Positions 52,001 to 64,000 of a DNA stretch of 64,000 nt are shown in pieces. A program made the position numbers and the translations under genes. The notes under the pieces were generated by a model, which searched no databases, was not told the origin of the DNA, and saw nothing but the letters and a program-made list of their open reading frames with translations. This DNA comes from Chondrilla cf. caribensis (Eukaryota > Porifera > Demospongiae > Chondrillida > Chondrillidae): the NCBI GenBank assembly GCA_964020155.1, contig OZ026562.1, positions 2,085,001 through 2,149,000 of the forward strand, written 5' to 3'. Every line of letters begins with the position of its first letter. Positions within the stretch are counted from its first letter, which is position 1.

Positions 52001-55000
52001 GGAACCTTATAGATGATAACTTCTTCTTTACTCCTCTTCTCAATCCCATGCAAAATCACAGATTTAATGGGATCAACTGAACAAAGCTTAAATTTCCAGG
52101 TAACTTTGCACTCATCCAAACTCTTGACGGCAAGATCGGTGAAGGAAAGTGAAAAAGTCTCTTTTGCCATTGGTCCAATTGGCATCTTTAACACAAGATC
52201 CTTCTCTTTTGATTTGGAAGACACCACCACAGCTAGCGAACTGTACAAGTTGTGAAAGCAGTCCACGGCCTTCACCACCCTCTCATATTGCTTCTGGAAT
52301 TTCTTTGCTATTACATCTTTCTGCTTACAGGTTTTAGCCAGAGCAACTGCTTCATCAAGAGAAATATCTTGGGGGACTAACTTCATAGCTGCAAGCAGTA
52401 TCCACTGTACCATCACATCAAAACCCCGCCAAAGAGGAGATGTGAAATGGGTGTAAACATTTCCAATTGTATTGTGTGCGGGAATGTACCTACATCCTGC
52501 TTCAACTGTGTAGTTCGCAGGCTGGGAGCACATTTGCTCTTGGTAAGCCTTCACAACCAATTGAGGATAGCTCTCCGCAGTAGAGAGCAGATTGGCTGCA
52601 GCTAATTTGTCATTAGGTCTGGTCCTAAGGTAGGCCTCCACCAAAGGCAAAGGTATCGACAGTCTTGATGATGAAGCAGGGGAAAAGAAAGCTTGCCTCG
52701 TTTCCAGTATTTGAGCATCTAATTCTGCCTGGCTTTGCACAGACGGAGGTGCCTGACATCTAATTGGTATAAGGCTTCCTGATTGCTGTAATACAATGGC
52801 AATATTACTATTGGCCCATATCATGAATTCCTCCACCACAGCACATGGTGCAATTTCAGTTGTCTTCCCATCATCATGGATCCGTATGTACCATGATGGT
52901 TGCAAGCCAAGTCGTTTTCTTCGGAGGGCCTTGCTAATGTACAACAATAACTTTAGCTGGCTCTGTCTCTTGACATTATGACTCTCTGAAAGTATCCTGT
53001 GAGCATCTTCATATGTGAAGTTATCTGTAATTTCCACTGTACGTTTTCTTACGGTACAACCTTCTAGAACCTCAGCACTTGCACCATCCAAGCGAGCCCT
53101 ACCTATCAGGGAAATACAAGAGTAAGTCTTGCCTCTTGATAAACTACATGCATCCATGAAGTTTTGAGGGAAGAGCCGAGATGCAAAAGTTGATTTGTTA
53201 AGAAAGGCAGCACAGCCTCGACCAACAACTTCCCTCATCTGATCTTTGGTCAAATGTGAGCAGACATTTGTTATGTGGACCATAAAATCGTAACATCCAT
53301 TAGTGCTAGCAGCAGGCTGTACACTTAGAGCATCGTCCATCACGAGACTGCCACTTGTATCTATGGTAATGGCTTGAATAGGATGCTTATCTCCTGTGTG
53401 ATAGTGAGGTGGTGGTGGGGTTACCAATTCAGGTGGATCTGTGATGATATCGGCATGTAATGCAAAAAGCATGCGCTTGGCATGAAATTGTGTATGTGCA
53501 GCCGGGAACACATCTATGACTACTGCCATAGGGTAGATAGCCTTTTTCCTCCATTCAACAAACCTAACAAGGAAAATGAGGTCTTTTGCTGCCTCAAAAG
53601 GGATTATGTCCTTCAGACGAGGTATCCCCTTGTCCAGACCAAGGGCATCAAAACAAGCAACTGGATTTTTCTTGTTGTTTAGGGTTGTCTCCACAGCTTT
53701 TGCATCTTGCAGCAAGCGTCTGGAAATTGGAGGCAAATTGACCAATTTTGGCCCTCGTCCATCCAGAGGAATGAAGAGGGAGCTGTTAAAAGGATCCATT
53801 TTGCACAAGAACAATGTTTGTGTGCTTTGTTCAACTAGTCGCGTCACACGTGCTTGCTGAGGCTTACTAGAGGGGTGGGAAGATTGAGACAAAGGTTCTA
53901 TCTCAATGGTAGCGCCATGGAGTGCATGTTTACGAGCCTTTATCCCGCTAATGAGGAATTTCGTGCCACCTCCACTCACAGGAATGGCTTGGGCTTCCCT
54001 GGTGGCCCAACACTCTAGTGTGTACAAAGGCTTTGAAGGATGGGAAGGACCTTCATTCATATGCACAACTTCAGCTCCAGCACATTCAACCAGCATCCAA
54101 TGTCCTCTTGTAAAATCCAACCGGCTTCTGAAATCTCTCTCATAACTATCCAGAATGGCGTCTTGCTGTCTAGGTGTTGGTGTGGGCTCAAATATCTTCT
54201 CGAAAAGATGGTCTTTGGAACTGGTTTTGGTAACTTCTGGGAAGACAATGCTGTTGGATTCAACACACTTTTTCAGGTATTCTCTCCAGCAGTGTGTAGC
54301 TTGGTGCCTTTCTTCAACAGCCAGCAAGTGGAATGGGTTTCCAAAAGCAACAAATAGAGCTCTGGAACGTGTCAATACAGTATTGAACACACGCGGGTTA
54401 GCTATGCTTCTGCCAAAATTTGTAGGATCTCCGCAATTTGCAGTGCACAGTAGGACAGCAGTGAATTCAGAACCTATTGTAAATGAGTGAAAGCAATAAT
54501 CAAAGCCAACAACTATATAACACATGATATTATATTAATACTGTAACACAAGTACTCAATACACAGACTAATTTCAAAATTAATGTGTTCATACAAACCT
54601 TGAATTGCAAAAGTGTTCCTTTCTGTCACACTGATTGTGTTGCTGTAGAGGTTTGCCTTGGACTTCTCTGATTTTATCATGCTGATCTATTAGCAAGAAT
54701 AAAGATGAAAAAGTGTAAATTCTAGCACCCAGCATTTAGGAGATAGTTATATATAATACACTTCACTTACAGACATGTGAACTCATGCATGCAATAAATG
54801 AGCATGATCCAAGCATACGCAGTAGAACCAGGAGGTAAAAGAGTGACACCTCAAAAAAATAATTTTGAGAACATTTTTATACTAATGTCATAATATAGAA
54901 AGAGGCCACTTTTTCACCAACTCGTCCCATCCCCCAGGAGATGTAATAGTGTTTTTTAAATGGTTTAATGTTCTTTTTTTGTTTGATTTGAAGGGTGTTC

Positions 55001-58000
55001 CAATGAAATTGTTGTATTTTTATTGCAATTAACAGTATTTTCATTATACTAATGCCTAGGTTGTATATGTGAAACTTGTCATTCAACATTATATATGCAC
55101 ATGAAATGAAAATGATGCAAAATCAATGGAATGATCCTGGAATGTTCCACTGCTACTGCTGGTCATACAGGATGCTATGTATACTACATTAGTTCACTTA
55201 GAACATGATACATACATAGGACATTTACCTCTTTATATGTCCTTGCCATTAGGCAGATAGCATCGTCATCTCCGTAGTCCCTCCATTCATCAGGCCAGTG
55301 CTCTATAATCGTACTTGTTGTGTCTATCATAGCCCTAACTTCTGCTTCCAGATCTACCTCTCCATGGAGATCCATACTAGTGCAGACGAACACCAAAGGA
55401 TAGCTGAAGTCGGGATGCTGTTTGTAGGTCACCTGAGGGAGAAGGGATGACTCGTAGAAAAGGTTTGAAGGCAATCGGAGAATTCCTAATATGGAAAGAA
55501 ACAGAGAGGCTCAATGAATTACAACATTGTTTGGAGATGTATCATGTGTTACATATATTGAATGAATGTCATTGCATAGAGGAGATGCGTATATATTCAT
55601 TTCAAATATCCTGTCAAACTCTATTCTGGGGCATCAATGTGCAATTTTTTTTCTACACATTATGTGTATGACTCAAAATACCACACATAAATCTCCTCAT
55701 GCATCACCACTGATGGTCACACTGCCGGTGGTGTCACATCATGAGTTTTGTGGGCACACTCTTAGACTAAGATCATCTGGGGTACAAGATAAGGACAAGT
55801 TAGAACTGTACACCAGCACCTCATTTTATCTGTAATAATTACCCTCCAGTGCAATGTTTCAACCTTCTCTGGCTTTTTGGGTATAGAGTGAATTCTTGTT
55901 AATCTGCCACAATTACATTATCTGCCAAACTTTTATAACTTTGTAATCTGTGACAATTTCCCAGTCCCAATATATTGTGCAAAGCTAATGAATATCCAGT
56001 TAATCTGCCAATCGTGTTAATCCACCATATTTTGGAAAACAATTTCAGTAGATTAACGAGAATTCACTGTACAGTGTATACAAATAACTGATTCAGACCT
56101 AACACATTCTTAACTTGTACAATCAACAATTAGATTACCTGGGGCACATCTGTAGTTTGAAAGAAGATTTGCTGTGAATCGTTTTATATATGGGTTGTCA
56201 GTAACTCCAATGTCTTCTTCAACCTGACAGTATAGTGTGTGTAATCTCCTCAGGAGAGATATACTCAAGCCTTTTTCCTTCCCTTCTGTACTTCTGACCA
56301 AGTCCTCAGGACCAACCTGTTAAAACAAATGCATAATTACATATTATATTGAAAGTGCTTCTGAATCAGATCATACATGTGTATATATGACATGTTATGA
56401 TACATATACGAATGTATTCGTAACAGATCAAGAAATATTATATTACATAAGCATTAACACACAATAGTTAGAGTATAATTATTGTACATTGTGTTAGGAC
56501 CAAGTGTATTAGTACATGAAAAGTGGATCTTTGTACAAGAAAGTTCCCATTATACTGACTACAAATAGTAGCAGTCATGATTGGAAAAAAATTATAGGAA
56601 TCATCAGAAAGAGCATTGAATGCTTTAGTTAGGGATTTCCATGGTTTAAAAAAAGAAGAGAAATAATCAAATTCCTTCTATTATGAGTCCACTATAGCTG
56701 CCAGTAAAAGGTACCCATCACACAGGGCCTGGCATACAATCACATGCATATAGGGGTCAAGGTGCTCTACCTGTAAGTGATCTCCTGCCAGTACTATCTT
56801 TGTTTTGGGCCCAGCCAAGACCAACGGAACAATGGCTTCTGGTTCAATGCATTGAGCGGCCTCGTCAATGAGGATGTGCGTGAAGTACCCACTGTTGTAC
56901 TTAGCAATGCTCCATAGCTGCTTTGCTGCTGTGTTTGTTGCAATAATCAGACGCACATTTTGTCCTCTGATTTCCTCGACTCTCTTGTAAAACTTATCTT
57001 TTGCCATTGCATCTGGAGTAAATTTAAACTCCGAGGGCTTCTGTTCCCGTAGATTAAGAAGCCTAACTGGGACATAAATGGTGGAATTGCCAATTTTGCT
57101 GAAAAAGGAATCCACGTAGGAATTAGCAGTTTGAATATGATGAACACAGATCAACACATGGGCATCTCGATGGGTGATTAGTATCTGGTGGGCAAGGCGG
57201 GCAATAAGTCGCGTTTTCCCGGTACCAAATGGTCCAGTAAGGAGAAAAGGAGGACCAGGTGGACATCTCAAAACAGCAGTGAGTGCATCAGTTTGAAAAA
57301 GACCGTCCAATTCCAGTACTTTCTCCTTGTTGATGAAGTTTGCCTCACCATGACCGATAGCGGGAGGAGCAGTAGCCAAGAATTCATGTGCACTTGGCAG
57401 TAGCAGAGAGACTATAAACGGTTGCAGTTTTTCAACAGCAGCATGTACAGTCATCCAGTAAGCAGTGAAATCCGGAGTGAAGCTTAGGTATATCCAAGTA
57501 CCCTCATGAACCTGTGCAAGATGCTCTCTTGTAGCGCCTTGGTCATGGGGTAGAACTGTGACCACCAGGCCACTGCTTGCACTGATGGGAACAGCTGAAA
57601 GACGACATCCATTTGCAAAGAACTTCACATTAAGTGCAGACTGCTTAATAAACTCCGCATCATCATCAGTTAAGGAGAGTGTCATCTGCCAGTGACCCCT
57701 CTGAAAGGCTTTACTTTTAACTGCAAAAGGCCTGTCAGTGGATACAAATATATACAGTCAATTGCCTGCACTTAACAACACTGTGCAGAATTAGGCAATA
57801 TCAAAACAAGTTCACTTTGTTATCATTAATAATTAATGAGTCCCTGATTTTGTGCGCCATCTTCTTCTGTTTGCATGCGATCACCGTCAAACTCACCAAA
57901 CCTTCTTAGCAGCATCAATGAAGTGTTGTGAGGGGGTTGATGTTTCTAAGCTTTCCGTTGAGAATTTAAATTATCCTTAGGACCTATGCCACATATCAAG

Positions 58001-60202
58001 GAAACCATTTCATTCCTATCAATTTACTGGGCATCTTATTAGTAGTCCTTTGGGCTAGTGGGTGCCCCAGTATCTATATATATAGCTAATTCAGTTCGTT
58101 TGAAATTGTTTGTTCGCGATTCGGGCAAAAACTACTGCACGGGCGCCGCCAAACTCTCAGGGATTACGAAGTACGGTTTGGGAAGTGTCCTCCGCGGGTT
58201 AAAATCGACCGTCTAACTGTCCATGAGGAGAATCGTCGATTTCCGGTTTTCCTTCGTGGCTGATGGCCATTTTTAATTATCGTCCCAGTGACTTCCGGTT
58301 ATCGGGCAATTCGGTTGGCTGCCATCCAACGATCAAATTTTAAACTTACTGTCGTTATAGCAACTACCCTCTGTTGTCACCAGCGAAGATGTGAACGACT
58401 CGCCGTAGTAGGTGAGCCCGCCAAAGGCGGGCTCACTTACTAGTATATAAATAAGATTTCTGATTCTGAACAAAGGTACATATGTTACAATTCCAATCCA
58501 TCTCCAACAACCTCTGGGATTTCATGCTATACTAGAGACTATAAATAAAAATATCCTCAATATCAGACCATATCTATAAATAAGTCTGTTTCTGAAATCT
58601 CTGTACAGCGTAACTCAGTTAATATCCAAACTGTGTGTATTCAAGCCCCAAATTTTTTGAATAGATGAAAGGACACTCCTGATGAATACATGCAACTCCT
58701 GGCAAATGCACGTATAAAAAGCTTTGTAGAGTTTTTTTGCAATATTAATATAATATTAAAATTAAAAATAACCAATTTAATATTCCATTTCACTTTCATT
58801 TGATATAATTATATCAGAAAATTGGCACTGAACCAAACACTTCCAAGCTATTGTGGTCACACTCAAGAATTTAGACAAGCAAGACTCCATATACTATTGT
58901 AAGTCACGGAAAGTGTACTTGCATGTAACATAAAACACCACGCAATTGTGTACTTACCCTTTAAGATGCAGACAGTCCATTCTTTCCTTGATACTTTTCA
59001 TTTCGTGGAAAAGCAAAGTGCGAAACCAGGTCTTGTAGTTGTTCACACTAACTGATCCAGTCAGGGTCGGCAGGTTATCAGGCAATTTCACAGTGTCAGT
59101 TTCTCCAAATACAGAACATCTTTCAGGCTGCATTACCGTTCCACCTTGTCTAGTATGTGGAACACTTTTTGAAACTAAATTTTTGAATAGAGATGGAAAA
59201 ATCATACATACAAATCAGACTGGTATGTTGATATATTACATAGCAGTCTAGTAGTCCATATTATGATAATTGTTTCTTCTACAATTACAATTAATAATAT
59301 TCGTAATTATAAATTATTATAGTTACTGTAGCAGTAAGTATCCATTTATTTTATTCAATTACCTTTTCTCAATTTATCACCAATGATCATTTCTTTTGCA
59401 ATTTTCGTAAGGGAAATTTCATCGATGCTTTTCCTCTTCCAGCAATTCCAAACTTTGCATTCATTACTATTATGCGGAAATATGCAGGTGTTTCTTGGAG
59501 ACCTGTTACAGTCCTGGTAGGTGTGGTTGAAACGATAATTCAAGCGCTTCTCGATCATTCGCCCAACATTGAAAGGCGTAGGCCGTATAATGGTATGCGG
59601 AGGGTCTTTCCTCATCCAGACAAAGCCTTCCTTGTAGCCGGGTCCATGCTCTCCAAAGCATGCAGAACTCTTGAATTTATTCAGCAGTAACAGCGGTAAA
59701 TTTTTGAAACAGGCAACACAGACAGGGCTGCCTGACGATCCACGCACTATTATATAATAGCAATAAACTATATAAAAGCACGGTATGAAGACAATTAATA
59801 CCTGCATATCCTCTTTCTTTAGTTACAAAATTGATTTTAGATTCAGGTAGCTACGGAATCTAAACGTCTTAGATCCCTCACCTTCCTTCAGTATTACGTC
59901 ATTTTCATAAACAATGGTCGCTTGGAGTCTCTGTAGCAGTAGATTCGAAAACAGTCTGGCTATTTGTAGGTATTCATGAACAACCAGGTCACATATACTG
60001 AAGTTAATCAAATTCTACTTAGCCTATTATACGCCATTGCTGAGCCTTGCAATCAGCTTACCGGTGATCTCTTGTGTTTTCCAGGATGTAAACATAGGCT
60101 GCGACAAAGGGCTTCCGGACCATAACGTTTCAGGCACGCCCTACAGAGCGGCTGTAAGCCATACACGTCATTCACATCTGCGCCACCATATCTAGTTGCC
60201 AT
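46006..60202 (-). CDS. HELZ2: HELZ2-like helicase (helicase - RNB - helicase), about 2463 aa
   Basis: Exons, 5' to 3': 60062-60202, 59882-59930, 59363-59746, 58958-59174, 56771-57731, 56139-56316, 55229-55485, 54599-54686, 51041-54473, 50726-50829, 50410-50553, 49925-50050, 49094-49616, 48689-48812, 48141-48383, 47056-47215, 46366-46542, 46006-46088. All phases join (7392 nt); vertebrate HELZ2 is about 2650 aa. Start chosen at MATRYGG. N-terminus is Cys/His-rich (LCRACLKRYG; CVACF; TCIFPHNSNECKVWNC). First UPF1-type SF1 helicase: GPFGTGKT (about residue 430), IDEAAQ (about 553), NYR, IQGSEF, LTRSR. RNB domain near 1124 (ITIDTSGSLVMDDALSV). Second helicase: QGPPG/TGKSE split by intron 11, IDESGM, GDHKQLQP, VQYRM, INESQGSEF, ITRSR. 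The exon 13 donor must be GTCAGT to keep frame. HELZ2 in mammals is a nuclear-receptor co-activator and an interferon-induced RNase/helicase; its role here is inferred. Confidence 0.9.
47529..47757. mobile_element. Possible MITE in an intron of the HELZ2-like gene
   Basis: About 25-bp imperfect terminal inverted repeats (ATTATACCGGAATTCCAGAA at the left; the reverse complement of the right end reads ATTACCGTAATTCCGGAA) with 180 bp of non-coding sequence between them. Target-site duplication is not clear. Confidence 0.4.
55886..56074. mobile_element. pogo/Tigger-like MITE, copy 2
   Basis: TIRs GAGTGAATTCTTGTTAATCT (left) and, reverse-complemented, CAGTGAATTCTCGTTAATCT (right), flanked by TA on both sides. 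It lies in intron 6 of the HELZ2-like gene and is related to 28963-29152. Confidence 0.7.
58085..58441. other. GC-rich patch ending in a strong hairpin, in intron 4 of the HELZ2-like gene
   Basis: A 350-bp CpG-containing patch in an AT-rich intron. Its right end is a 16-bp stem (58407-58422 with 58426-58441; core GTGAGCCCGCC / GGCGGGCTCAC) with loop AAA and one G-T mismatch. No ORF. It could be a non-autonomous element end, a structured RNA or a recent insertion. Confidence 0.5.
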
Positions 60203-61020
60203 TCTACCACGCCAACTTAATCCGCCAGCAACATGCACAAACCGTAACAACTCTACGGCTAGGAGAAACCGAAACAGGTTTATGCCTATTCGACTCAGTG
60301 TCTTCGCGTAAATACCGGTCGTGTTGAGATAAACCGATCTTCCATATAAGTATAACTTAATTATTAACATCGGTTTCTAGGAATGTAAACTTTTCGTCTG
60401 AAACGATGGACATTTATATGCATTACAATGGTATTATAACAAAATAAAACAAACATCCGGATATAGGCCTACGGGTCGTTACTAAAACCTGGGATGGAAT
60501 GGGACGAATATCACGTGACATGGGACAGAGCGCGCGTGACCTGGGACTGACGTCACACCACTGGGACTGAACAAAATGGCTACTTCTTGTTGAGTACGTA
60601 GTTGATGGCTTGAAAAATTATGGATTCTGTCCAAAAGTCGAAGAAAATACCGTGTAACCTTCTAAGGTTAGTTTTCATCCATTTTTATCATGTGTTAGTG
60701 ATTCATTTGTCTGTCTTATTACATTAGTTACAGTACTTCTGTTTTTTTATCATCAGTTTAAAACTGTAGCTGCCTCTTCCTGAACTTATTTTTCTTTGGT
60801 TATTTGGTTTATGAAGTTTAAGTTAAGTATATATTTTTTATGATTTCAACATTTCTTTAATTATCAACTAACTTTCCTGTATTTTTATATGCAATCTAAT
60901 TATCAATGTTTGTAAATACAATGTCTATATATAGGATAATGATTTAATGGTTATTTTTTATTGAATCCTTTTGCGCGGGAAGTACCACGTGTTTTAGTCG
61001 ATCCGTATCGAATTTGAAAC
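60203..61020. promoter_or_regulatory. Shared intergenic region between divergent genes
   Basis: About 0.8 kb between the start codons of the HELZ2-like gene (minus) and the transposase-like gene (plus). It includes a CpG-containing stretch with repeats of the type GGGAC(T/C)GA and ACGTGAC around 60500-60580. A short plus-strand frame from 60619 (MDSVQKSKKIPCNLLR) ends at a GTTAGT donor and may be a 5' untranslated exon. It does not join in frame to 61021. Use as a bidirectional promoter is inferred. Confidence 0.45.
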
Positions 61021-64000
61021 ATGTCTCGAATTGTGTGCTGTTCAAGGACTGTTTTGCATGTACGAGAGGTAGAAAAGCTCTTGAGGTCTCCTCCTGGCGA
61101 TAAGGTTTCAAGTCAACCACCCGTGAAACCAAAAGGTGGAGAAGTGTACCTTTTTCAAGGGAGAACATCCACATCAGGTGATCATACATATCATACAGTA
61201 TTAGAATCACGCCAGCATGCAGCCTATATATCAACAGATATATCGTAGTAGCAATAATTCACATCATCATCAACATGTAGGACATTATAAATGCAGAATA
61301 ATTATTGTGACACCAACATAAACAAAGGACATAAAAGAAAAATAGGAATGTAATATCCAGGTTTTATATTTGTATATGCATCATATTGGAGACATAATCT
61401 ACAATAAAGAAGAATATAATATTGATGAGGTATTTTATATGTACATATACATAGATATATAATATTAAAACACATTATGTAACATTCCGATAATGCAATA
61501 ATATCCCATTTTGAAACTATGAACAGATGATTGGAAGGCAGATCAGTATCGCTGGTATTGTCAGGGAACAACCAAATTGCCCAGACCGTCACCAACATTG
61601 GTGAAGCGATACTATTGTATTGACTCACCTGAAGGCCCGAAGAGCACCTTCAAACGCCATGCCTACCAACTCATAGATGATCCATTGGTGACGCTGGTTC
61701 ACTACCTGGGGGACGAAAATGCCGTAATTCCCTTTGCGCATAGGAGTTCAAAAGAGGAAATTCAGACCCCTTTCTTTCGGACAGCACCCTCCTACCTTAA
61801 TTCCCTTCGGGAAAAAGTGCAAGGCCAGCAACCCAGCCACATTTATAAGGAGGAGGTGGCAACAGTTCTCAGTCGGGTGGGACCAGAATACGTACCAACA
61901 GCTGCCCCGCGGAACATGAAACAACTACGAAACCTCCGCCACCATTCCTTGCAAAATTTTAGGCTGTCAAGTGATGACATATTTAATGTCCACCAGATAG
62001 CCTATGATCTGAATGGCTATGTAACGCGTATACAAACCTTCCCTGATTTGGAGGTGGTATTTGGGTTGTCCGAGATCATCAGTGAGCTTGATAACATGCT
62101 TGCCATTGGAGACTCTGGACAACTATTATCATATGATACCACCTTCAATCTAGGAGATTTCTATCTATCAGCAATAATCTTCCGTCACACAGCATTTAAA
62201 GGGAATCCTTGCATCCCTGGAGTATTTCTACTCCATGAGAGAAAATTGACAAGCACACACCAAAATTTCTTTCGTTCCGTCAAAGCAATGGTTCCATCAT
62301 TGAACAGGAGTCAGTCACCTATAGTGACTGACCAGGAGAAAGCCATCATCAATGCCATTGCTGCAGAAGTACCCCAGATGCCTCATGTCTACTGCTGGAA
62401 TCATGTTTTACAGGACATGTGTAGGTGGTTGCGAGAGCATGGTGCCCCTAGTGAAGATATCACAGTGTACATGGAGCATGTTAGGCAACTTCTACATCAA
62501 CCGTCAGAAGAGGCCTACCAAACCCTCCTAAAGAAACACAGAATTACATGGGATGAAACATTCAATGCATATTATACAAACAGCATTCACAAGGTGATTG
62601 CTGAGAAATTAGGAAGATGGCAATTGGAGAAGCTGCATACCTACAACCCCTACAGTGGTGTAACGACCAACCAATCAGAGGCGTTCAACAGGGTCGTGAA
62701 AGACTTACAGCAATGGAAGGAAGCCCCTGTAGATGTAATGATCCTATCCCTTTTTCAGCTCCAGACCTACCTCTACAACGAAATACAACGTGGTATGTGT
62801 GGCTTGGGGGAATACAGACTGAAGAGCAACTATCGGAGTCTACTGAAAGAACCAGGAGAAGTTGACCTGCTGAAATGTGAAAAGCCTGCCAAAATAGTTG
62901 CACTTCTGCAACCGCAACCAAACAAAAAGATGACTATAGATGGTAGGTGACAAATTCAAAGCATTACAGCTAATGCAATAGTAGTCACTTGACACACACG
63001 CAATAACACTGGATGAGTACATAACTTCTTCAGAATACAGGACTATTTGTAATATATCCTGGTATCTACTGCTATCAATGTAGACAAAGTGAAGTCTAAT
63101 TCCTCCACAATAAAAGAAAGCATGGACCCGGGTACTTGATTTGAAATGCTTATGTACGTGTGTATGTAGTGTATGTATACGATGCTCAATCCATATAGGT
63201 GATACATATACATCTGTGATGACAACTCCCTCAAGAGTTGATGTTGACAAGACAGCAGTGGTCACAACTTCTTCAACAGCTAGCACGGACCTGGGTACAT
63301 GATTTAAAATGCTCACGTACGTGTATATTATGTACTGCATGTATATGATGCTCAATCCATATAGGTGATACATATACATCTGTGACAACAACTCCCTCAA
63401 GAGTTGATGTTGACAAGCCGGCAGTGGTCACAACTTCTTCAAAAGCCAGCAATGACACAAGTATGTATGTGTGATGCAGAAATCATTATTGTTAATATGT
63501 TAATGTACACATCAAATTTATTCACGAAATACTTCATTTCAAATAACATACTAGGTAACACGTCGCCAAAAGGTTCACTGACCCAAATTGCTCAGGCTCG
63601 GAGGGTAGTTGACACAGATAATATCTCTTTTGATTCACACATACGGGTCTGGAATGTTAAGGGTACTTCAGGCACACCACGAGTGGTAACATTACATCCA
63701 AAAGAAACATGCAGTTGCCCCAGTAGCAACTGCTGCTATCATATCATGGCTGTGAAGATGGTACTGGGACAGACGGATTTTAATGAGAAAAAGAGGATAA
63801 ACTTGACGCAGCTGCGAAAAAGGAGCAGAAGTAGGAAAGACAAAAAGTCAGGGAGGAAGAAGCCTCGAGAAGGAGATGTGGATAGTGAGCTTGGAATTAA
63901 TACCTACCTGCTCATCTGATCTCACCTAAGCCAATTATTTCACTACACAGGTATAGTCGAACTACTGCCTGCACCAAAAACAGGAAATGAACCAGAAAGT
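61021..64000 (+). CDS. MULE-type transposase-like protein with SWIM zinc finger (3' end beyond window)
   Basis: Exons: 61021-61177, 61527-62942, 63199-63294, 63365-63460, 63555-63884, 63951 to past the right edge. All joins are phase 1. Start is the first ATG (MSRIVCC) after an in-frame stop. After an N-terminal region (WKADQYRWYCQGTTKLPRP) comes a Mutator-like DDE core: YDTTFNLGDFYLSAIIF (first Asp), IVTDQEKAI (second Asp), YCWNH, and NQSEAFNRVV (candidate Glu). Two linker exons are Ser/Thr-rich duplicates. Then a SWIM finger CSCPSSNCCYHIMAV (CxC-x4-CxH-like) and a basic tail (RKRSRSRKDKKSGRKK). Such proteins are transposases or genes domesticated from them. The intact frame, introns and lack of visible terminal inverted repeats leave both open. 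Confidence 0.82.
63121..63460 (+). repeat. Tandem exon duplication (166-bp period)
   Basis: Exons 63199-63294 and 63365-63460 are each 96 nt, start and end in phase 1, and encode DTYTSVMTTPSRVDVDK and DTYTSVTTTPSRVDVDK variants. Intron sequence is duplicated with them (CCATATAGGTGATACATATA at both acceptors). A third, more decayed unit is visible at about 63050-63135, with a donor-like CCCGGGTACTT. Confidence 0.85.

Noticed and set aside
49081..54525. Treating the long minus-strand ORFs (1220, 220 and 334 codons) as separate helicase or RNase genes
   Set aside because: Their ends extend into introns, and trimming at splice sites joins them in phase into one HELZ2-like protein with the expected domain order.
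60619..60667. Short plus-strand coding exon starting MDSVQKSKK
   Set aside because: Ends at a donor but does not join in frame with the exon at 61021 or any visible acceptor; at best a 5' untranslated exon.

Overview
The window looks like nuclear DNA of an invertebrate animal. It is AT-rich, its protein genes are cut into many small exons with mostly short GT-AG introns, long (TG)n/(CA)n microsatellites are everywhere, and non-autonomous transposons are scattered through it. The gene content (secreted lipid-binding immune proteins, a full-length HELZ2-type helicase, a MULE/SWIM transposase-like gene) fits an early-branching metazoan such as a sponge. That placement is inference; nothing here fixes the species. 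Gene models below were assembled by hand from splice sites and reading phase, without alignment software.

Left two thirds (1-43.3 kb): a head-to-tail cluster of BPI/LBP-family genes (bactericidal permeability-increasing / lipopolysaccharide-binding protein), all on the minus strand. Gene A enters at the left edge (only its signal-peptide exon is visible). Genes B (2064-8894, 501 aa), C (12630-17545, about 509 aa), D (22046-28322, about 498 aa) and E (38064-43207, about 484 aa) can each be assembled into one open frame of 14 or 15 exons with matching exon phases. A and B are one subtype; C, D and E are a second, more recently duplicated subtype. Two collapsed copies (about 0.9-1.65 kb and 9.0-10.5 kb) keep only the promoter, the start of exon 1 and terminal sequence. 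Copies of the second subtype and the relics share an upstream block with an ETS-like site, a sequence near CCAAT and a TATA box. Between genes lie repeated spacer units that carry the TG tracts at constant places.

The D-E spacer (28.5-38.0 kb) is much longer than the others. It holds a small pogo-like MITE, a 1-kb TG array with a higher-order pattern, a 2.7-kb foldback-like element whose ends are inverted copies and whose centre is about 5.5 tandem 365-bp units, a duplicated CA-rich block, and a 1-kb GC-rich island of unknown nature.

Right third (46.0-64 kb): a complete HELZ2-like gene on the minus strand (18 exons, about 2463 aa: Cys/His-rich N-terminus, SF1 helicase, RNase II/RNB domain, second SF1 helicase). 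It is divergent from a plus-strand gene at 61021 that encodes a MULE-type DDE transposase core and a SWIM zinc finger, has introns and a tandemly duplicated linker exon, and runs off the right edge. The two starts are about 0.8 kb apart and may share a promoter.

If BPI/LBP-like proteins and HELZ2 act as in vertebrates, the window carries two kinds of innate-defence gene, extracellular lipid binding and intracellular RNA handling. That functional link is inference.
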